Source of the DNA: Paracoccaceae bacterium
GTDB lineage: Bacteria > Pseudomonadota > Alphaproteobacteria > Rhodobacterales > Rhodobacteraceae
NCBI GenBank assembly: GCA_007120685.1
Contig: SKNG01000032.1
Coordinates: forward strand, 1-10,644
DNA: 10,644 bases
Direction of reading: 5' to 3'
A program made the translations under genes and the position numbers. Of this stretch, positions 7,252-10,644 are shown in pieces (within the stretch, counting starts at the first letter, position 1; each line of letters opens with the position of its first letter). The notes below the pieces were generated by a model. That model ran no database searches, was not told the DNA's origin, and worked only from the letters and a program-made list of their open reading frames with translations.

Positions 7252-7277
7252 GAGAACGATAAAAGAACATTTGTCAA
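7250..7277 (-). promoter_or_regulatory. Candidate promoter of the radical SAM gene
   Basis: Read on the minus strand, a perfect TTGACA (-35, 7277-7272) is followed after 16 bases by TCTCAT (-10, 7255-7250; four of six matches to TATAAT). The -10 would overlap the first ATG and place the transcription start near 7243-7240, at Met4, which hints at a leaderless message. The region is AT-rich in a GC-rich setting. Inference from sequence only. Confidence 0.4.
7254..7268 (-). promoter_or_regulatory. LexA-type (SOS) box, GTTC-N7-GTTC
   Basis: The minus strand reads GTTC-TTTTATC-GTTC, an exact match to the direct-repeat operator GTTCN7GTTC described for LexA in alphaproteobacteria such as Rhodobacter, with the AT-rich spacer usual for such sites. 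It lies between the TTGACA -35 and the proposed -10 of the radical SAM gene, where a repressor would block RNA polymerase. A chance match of eight fixed bases is possible, but the position is telling. Confidence 0.55.
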
Positions 7278-7351
7278 TCCCCGCAGCGCCGGCAGAAGCG
7301 GAAGTCGCCTTTCATCCGGCAGCGGTCGGAAAAGGAACAGTGCCTGCGCGG

Positions 7352-7376
7352 CTTTTGGCGCATGCCGGCGCAAAAG
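7352..7376 (+). promoter_or_regulatory. Leader hairpin before the corrinoid protein gene
   Basis: CTTTTG (7352-7357) plus CGC (7359-7361) pair with GCGC (7368-7371) and AAAAG (7372-7376), giving a 9-bp stem with one bulged G and a 6-base loop, nine bases before the ribosome site. It could be a leader structure that tunes translation. I do not recognise a cobalamin, SAM-II or SAM/SAH riboswitch in the 147-bp divergent region. Confidence 0.3.
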
Positions 7377-7385
7377 GCGTTTCCT

Positions 7386-7390
7386 GAGGA
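7386..7390 (+). promoter_or_regulatory. Ribosome binding site fixing the corrinoid gene start
   Basis: GAGGA with eight bases to the ATG at 7399 decides the start of a reading frame that is otherwise open for more than a kilobase upstream, antisense to the radical SAM gene. Confidence 0.75.
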
Positions 7391-7398
7391 TTGGCGTT

Positions 7399-8097
7399 AT
7401 GGCCGAAGACGAAGAGATAATTCTGTCCGAACTCGACGATGACGAGCTTGTCCAGCAGATGATGGACGACCTCTATGACGGGATGAAGGACGAGATCGAG
7501 GAGGCTGTTCAGATCCTCCTGGAGCGTGGCTGGACGCCCTATGACATCCTGACCAAGGCGCTGGTGGCGGGGATGACCATCGTGGGGCATGACTTCCGCG
7601 ACGGCATCCTGTTCGTGCCAGAGGTGCTGCTGGCGGCGAATGCCATGAAAGGTGGCATGGCGATCCTGAAGCCGCTGCTGGTGGAGACCGGCGCGCCGCG
7701 CATGGGCAAGATGGTGATCGGCACGGTGAAGGGCGACATCCACGACATCGGGAAGAACCTGGTGGCCATGATGATGGAGGGCGCGGGGTTCGAGGTGGTC
7801 GATCTGGGCATCAACAACGCGGTGGAGAAGTATCTGGAGGCGCTGACGGCCGAGCAGCCGGACATTCTGGGCATGTCGGCGCTGCTGACGACGACGATGC
7901 CCTACATGAAGGTGGTGATCGACACGATGGTCGCGCAGGGGATCCGCGACGACTACATCGTGCTGGTCGGCGGCGCGCCGCTGAACGAGGAATTCGGCCG
8001 GGCGATCGGCGCCGATGCCTATTGCCGCGATGCCGCGGTGGCGGTGGAGACGGCCAAGCAGTTCGTGGCGCGCAAGCACAACCGGCTGAGCGCCTGA
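7399..8097 (+). CDS. Corrinoid (B12-binding) protein, likely split methionine synthase part
   Basis: A 232-residue soluble protein with the two-domain build of methyltransferase corrinoid proteins: a helical capping domain (about 15-100, with GWTPYDILTKALVAGM and the FVPEVLLAANAM block) and a Rossmann-like B12-binding domain (about 103-225). The cobalamin signature is complete: DIHDIGKN at 113-120 with His115 as the lower cobalt ligand, Ser160/Leu162 in GMSALL, and Gly191-Gly192 in VGGAP. The N-terminus is very acidic (MAEDEEIILSELDDDELV). Such proteins carry a methyl group between a donor and an acceptor methyltransferase. In Rhodobacterales a free-standing protein of this build serves as the cobalamin subunit of a methionine synthase split over separate genes; that is the preferred assignment. 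A role in methylamine or betaine demethylation (MtbC/MttC-like) is the alternative. No methyltransferase or RamA-like reactivase lies nearby. Confidence 0.88.
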   Translation: MAEDEEIILSELDDDELVQQMMDDLYDGMKDEIEEAVQILLERGWTPYDILTKALVAGMTIVGHDFRDGILFVPEVLLAANAMKGGMAILKPLLVETGAPRMGKMVIGTVKGDIHDIGKNLVAMMMEGAGFEVVDLGINNAVEKYLEALTAEQPDILGMSALLTTTMPYMKVVIDTMVAQGIRDDYIVLVGGAPLNEEFGRAIGADAYCRDAAVAVETAKQFVARKHNRLSA

Positions 8098-8125
8098 GCG
8101 GGTCCGGTTGCGGCCAGGACCGGGA

Positions 8126-8175
8126 GCAAGGCTTTTAAGGAAAAGCCTTGCAAAGAAATTGCTTAATTTCTTTGC
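8126..8175. terminator. Fused double hairpin between convergent genes
   Basis: Two perfect 11-bp hairpins with 4-base loops share two bases. The first pairs GCAAGGCTTTT (8126-8136) with AAAAGCCTTGC (8141-8151), loop AAGG. The second pairs GCAAAGAAATT (8150-8160) with AATTTCTTTGC (8165-8175), loop GCTT. The GC at 8150-8151 belongs to both, so only one can fold fully at a time. It lies 28 bp after the corrinoid gene and 21 bp after the SDR stop on the other strand, fitting a bidirectional terminator. It is clearly AT-richer than its surroundings. Confidence 0.65.
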
Positions 8176-8196
8176 TGCCGCGCGGGGTGCTGGGCG

Positions 8197-8961
8197 TCAG
8201 CCTCCGATCCGACGCCGCATCAGCCGGGCATAAAGCGCGGGCGACAGGCGGTTGATCCACCAGCTTGCCCAGGCCACCCTTCCTGCCGGGATGAAGGCGC
8301 GGCGTCGGACCACGCCCTTCAGGATGATGTCGGCAGCGGCTTTCGGGCTCATTTCATCAAACCCGTCGCTGGCCGATCCGGGACGGGCGGTGCCGTCTGC
8401 CTGCGCCTCGGCCCGGCCGGGGTTGGTGGCGACGAAGGAAGGCGCGGCGATCAGGCAGGCCACGCCATGCGGCGCCTCCTCGCTGGCCAGCGACTTGAAG
8501 AACCCCTCCAGCGCATGCTTGCTGGCCGCATAGGCGGTGCGGTGATGCAGGGGCGCAAAGCCCGCCACCGAAGAAACTGCCAGATGCACGCCGCGCGCCC
8601 GGCGCACCGCTGGCAGTAGGTGACGGGTCAGGGCCACGGCGGCGAAGTGGTTGATCGCCATCACCCGGCGGTGGCTGGCCAGGTCGCTGTCGGCAAGGGC
8701 GCGGATATGGGTGATGCCGGCGGCGTGGATGACCAGATCGATGGCGGGGGTAGTGGCGGTGATCCGCGCCGCCGCCTCGGCCACCGCCGCGTCCTCGGTC
8801 AGATCCAGTCCCAGCGGGGTAACCTGCGGCCCGGCCATCGCATCGAGCGCCGGCGAGGGCAGGTCCAGCGCCCAGACCTGCCAGCCCCGCGTCACCAGCC
8901 GCGCTGCCAGTGCCCCGCCCAAACCCCCGGCGGCGCCGGTGATGACCGCGACGCGGCTCAC
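8197..8961 (-). CDS. Classical short-chain dehydrogenase/reductase
   Basis: A 254-residue NAD(P)-dependent oxidoreductase of the SDR superfamily, cytoplasmic. It shows the nucleotide-binding motif TGAAGGLG (8-15), the HAAG variant of NNAG (79-82), the catalytic Ser131 in VSSVAGF, and the YxxxK pair Tyr144/Lys148 in AYAASKHALEGF. Asp33 after the second strand (WALDLP) suggests a preference for NAD(H), which is family knowledge applied by eye. The C-terminus (about 220-254) is basic and hydrophobic with WASWWINRLSPALYARLMRRR and may touch the membrane. The substrate is not readable. The GTG start at 8961 was chosen because it overlaps the stop of the gene before it (GTGA) and has AGGA seven bases upstream; a GTG 30 bases further up is less likely. 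Last gene of a three-gene operon. Confidence 0.88.
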   Translation of the reverse strand: MSRVAVITGAAGGLGGALAARLVTRGWQVWALDLPSPALDAMAGPQVTPLGLDLTEDAAVAEAAARITATTPAIDLVIHAAGITHIRALADSDLASHRRVMAINHFAAVALTRHLLPAVRRARGVHLAVSSVAGFAPLHHRTAYAASKHALEGFFKSLASEEAPHGVACLIAAPSFVATNPGRAEAQADGTARPGSASDGFDEMSPKAAADIILKGVVRRRAFIPAGRVAWASWWINRLSPALYARLMRRRIGG

Positions 8962-9902
8962 TGTTCCATCCTGCGCTGCGCGTCCTGCCACCAGAGCTCG
9001 AACGCCTGTAGGCTGGTCAGGCGGGGGGTATAGCCGAAGGCGGCTTTCAGCGCCGTATTGTCCAGCACCGGCCGGTATTGCAGGAAGCCCAGCTGTTCCG
9101 GCCCGTAGCGGGTCAGGCCCAGCGGGCGCGCCAGGGTCAGCGCCGCGCGCAACAGCCCCGGCGGCATGCGGCGCACCCGCTTGCCCATCACGGCCGCCAG
9201 CGCAGCGATCCCCGGTGCCCCGTCGCCCGCGACGTTGAAGATACCCGCCGGCCCGTCCCCTGCCGCGCGGGCCAGCACCGCCACCAGATCGTCGATCCAG
9301 ATGAACACGAAGGGGCTGTCGCTGCCCGTTACCGCCAGCGGCCGGGGTTTGTGGAAAAGCGCCGTGATCTGGTTTTCCAGCCCCGGCCCCAGTACCGTGC
9401 CCACGCGCAGCACCACCTGCTCGGGCGGCTGCCCGCGCGCCTGAGCCAGCATCTCCTCGACCAGCCGCTTGTGCCGCGCATAGGCAAAGGCATCATTGCC
9501 GCGCAGGGGCGCATCCTCGCGCAGCGGGCCGCGCAGGTTTTCCGGGTGGTAGCCATAGGCCGCGCCCGAGGAGGTGACCACCAGCCGCCGCACGCCGTGC
9601 CGCTCGCAGGCGTCCAGCACATGGCGGGTGCCGGTCACATCGACCTTGTAAGCCATCGCATCGGTGAACCCCGGCGGCGGCGTGACGACGGAGGCCAGAT
9701 GCACCACCACCTGCGGCTTTTGCGCGCCGATCACGCGGTCAGGGTCGGTGACGGTGACGTCCAGCCGCTCGAACGCCACCCCCTCGGGCAGGTCCGGCGG
9801 CGGCGCCAGGTCGGTGGCGATGACCCGCGCGCCCGTGCCTGCCAGATGCGCGACCAGCGCCCGGCCCACATGCCCGCCTGCGCCGGTGATCAGAATGCTC
9901 AC
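8958..9902 (-). CDS. Extended SDR, NAD-dependent epimerase/dehydratase family
   Basis: A 314-residue extended-type SDR. The Rossmann motif GAGGHVG is at 7-13, Asp31 follows the second strand (VIATDL), the active site has Ser112 in TSSGAAYG and the Tyr141/Lys145 pair in AYARHK, and an LRVGTVLGPG block follows at about 162-173. The C-terminal half is a variable substrate domain. The family covers sugar-nucleotide epimerases, dihydroflavonol-type reductases and 3-beta-hydroxysteroid dehydrogenases; no sugar-nucleotide motif stands out, and the neighbours (a bile acid symporter family transporter and a second dehydrogenase) leave a small non-sugar substrate open. The GTG start overlaps the transporter stop (GTGA, 9899-9902) and its own stop overlaps the next start, so the three genes are translationally coupled. 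Substrate unknown. Confidence 0.86.
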   Translation of the reverse strand: MSILITGAGGHVGRALVAHLAGTGARVIATDLAPPPDLPEGVAFERLDVTVTDPDRVIGAQKPQVVVHLASVVTPPPGFTDAMAYKVDVTGTRHVLDACERHGVRRLVVTSSGAAYGYHPENLRGPLREDAPLRGNDAFAYARHKRLVEEMLAQARGQPPEQVVLRVGTVLGPGLENQITALFHKPRPLAVTGSDSPFVFIWIDDLVAVLARAAGDGPAGIFNVAGDGAPGIAALAAVMGKRVRRMPPGLLRAALTLARPLGLTRYGPEQLGFLQYRPVLDNTALKAAFGYTPRLTSLQAFELWWQDAQRRMEQ

Positions 9903-10644
9903 GGCGCCACCGGGAACCGCCGCCAGATGCTGGCCAGCACGATGCCCGAGATCGCATGCCAGATCCCCCAGAAGGCCGCCGCCACCGCCATGCCCCCCAG
10001 CCCCCCGAAGAAGGCGAAGATCAGCACCAGCCCCAGGCCGGAATTCTGGATGCCGGTCTCGATGGTGACCGACCGCCGGTCATAGGCGCTGAGCCGCGCG
10101 ACCCGCGCCGCGCCGTTCCCCGCCGCCATGGCCAGCGCGTTGTGCAGGATCACCAGCGCGGCCACCCCACCGGCCAGGTCCAGGAAAAACCCCCAGTTCG
10201 CCGCCAGCGCCGCCACGATGAAGCCGACGAAAATCAGCATCGACAGCCCCTGCATCGGCCCGCGCAGCTGTTCGGCCAGCGGCGGGCGATGGACCTTCAG
10301 TGTCATGCCCAGGATCAGCGGCAGGATCAGCATGAAGCCCACGATGATCGCCACCTGCAGCGGGTCCACCTGCACGCTGCGCAATATCTCGGCCGTGGGG
10401 GGATAGAGGCTGCCCCAGAAGGCCACGTTGAGGGGCGTCATCACGATGGCGCCCACCGTGGAAAAGGCCGTCAGCGACACCGACAGCGCCGTGTTCCCCC
10501 CGGCCCGGTGGGTGATGAAGTTGGAGATATTGCCACCCGGGCAGGCCGCCACCAGCATCAGCCCCAGCGCGATCGACGGGCGCGGGGCCAGCGCCAGCAC
10601 CAGCAGGAAGGTCAGCGCCGGCAGAAGCAGGAACTGCGCCACCA
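9899..10644 (-). CDS. Bile acid:sodium symporter (BASS) family protein, 5' end missing
   Basis: Partial gene: the frame is open to the window edge, so the N-terminus, probably some 60-80 residues with the first helices, lies outside. The visible 248 codons encode an inner-membrane protein with about eight hydrophobic segments. Two hallmarks of the BASS/ASBT fold are present, counted from the first whole visible codon: the crossover-helix motif CPGGNISN at 34-41 and ETGIQNSGL at 195-203, which in characterised members form part of the sodium and substrate sites. Family members import bile acids in animals, but in bacteria and plastids the substrates are diverse (steroid conjugates, pyruvate, pantoate and others), so bile acid itself is not implied. 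First visible gene of the minus-strand operon; its stop overlaps the start of the epimerase-like gene. Confidence 0.88.
   Translation of the reverse strand, partial: VAQFLLLPALTFLLVLALAPRPSIALGLMLVAACPGGNISNFITHRAGGNTALSVSLTAFSTVGAIVMTPLNVAFWGSLYPPTAEILRSVQVDPLQVAIIVGFMLILPLILGMTLKVHRPPLAEQLRGPMQGLSMLIFVGFIVAALAANWGFFLDLAGGVAALVILHNALAMAAGNGAARVARLSAYDRRSVTIETGIQNSGLGLVLIFAFFGGLGGMAVAAAFWGIWHAISGIVLASIWRRFPVAP

Noticed and set aside
6118..7398. Long plus-strand reading frame running into the corrinoid gene from upstream
   Set aside because: It is antisense to the radical SAM gene, has Arg/Pro/His-rich shadow composition, and the true start at 7399 has a good ribosome site and gives the family length.
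7252..7398. Cobalamin, SAM-II or SAM/SAH riboswitch before the corrinoid gene
   Set aside because: The region is only 147 bp and shows no B12 box or recognisable conserved riboswitch core; only a simple bulged hairpin is visible.

Overview
The window looks like a piece of core chromosome from a GC-rich alphaproteobacterium, most likely of the order Rhodobacterales (Paracoccus/Rhodobacter-like). The signs are the gene order argS - SPOR protein - nagZ - scpA - scpB, the high GC of third codon positions, the Rhodobacterales type of free-standing corrinoid protein, and a GTTC-N7-GTTC box of the alphaproteobacterial LexA type. No phage, transposase, CRISPR array, tRNA or rRNA was seen, and nothing looks like a defence system.

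Layout. (1) 26-5334, plus strand: a housekeeping run of arginyl-tRNA synthetase, a membrane-anchored SPOR protein, the peptidoglycan-recycling hexosaminidase NagZ, and the two SMC partners ScpA and ScpB. From the SPOR gene to scpB the spacing is tight (21 bp, 7 bp, then a 4-bp ATGA overlap), so these probably share a transcript; argS is separated from them by 116 bp with a terminator-like hairpin. (2) 5528-5803, plus: a small glycine-zipper lipoprotein. (3) 5804-6123: a non-coding convergent gap with three strong inverted repeats. (4) 7251-6124, minus: a PA0069-type radical SAM protein of the SplB-like group. (5) 7399-8097, plus: a capping plus B12-binding domain corrinoid protein, divergent from the radical SAM gene. 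(6) 8098-8196: a second convergent gap holding two fused perfect hairpins. (7) 10644-8197, minus: an operon of a bile acid/sodium symporter family transporter (5' end outside the window), an extended SDR (epimerase/dehydratase type) and a classical SDR, joined by two GTGA stop/start overlaps.

How the genes work together. ScpA and ScpB form the kleisin complex with SMC for chromosome segregation; NagZ and the SPOR protein concern the cell wall. The corrinoid protein has no methyltransferase partner here and is best explained as one part of a split methionine synthase, known in Rhodobacterales. The transporter and two dehydrogenases probably import and oxidise or reduce one unknown, possibly steroid- or terpenoid-like, compound.

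The observation most worth following is the LexA-type box between a TTGACA -35 and a weak -10 directly at the start of the radical SAM gene, which suggests DNA-damage control of a protein related to DNA photoproduct lyases. The second is the use of paired perfect hairpins in both convergent gaps.
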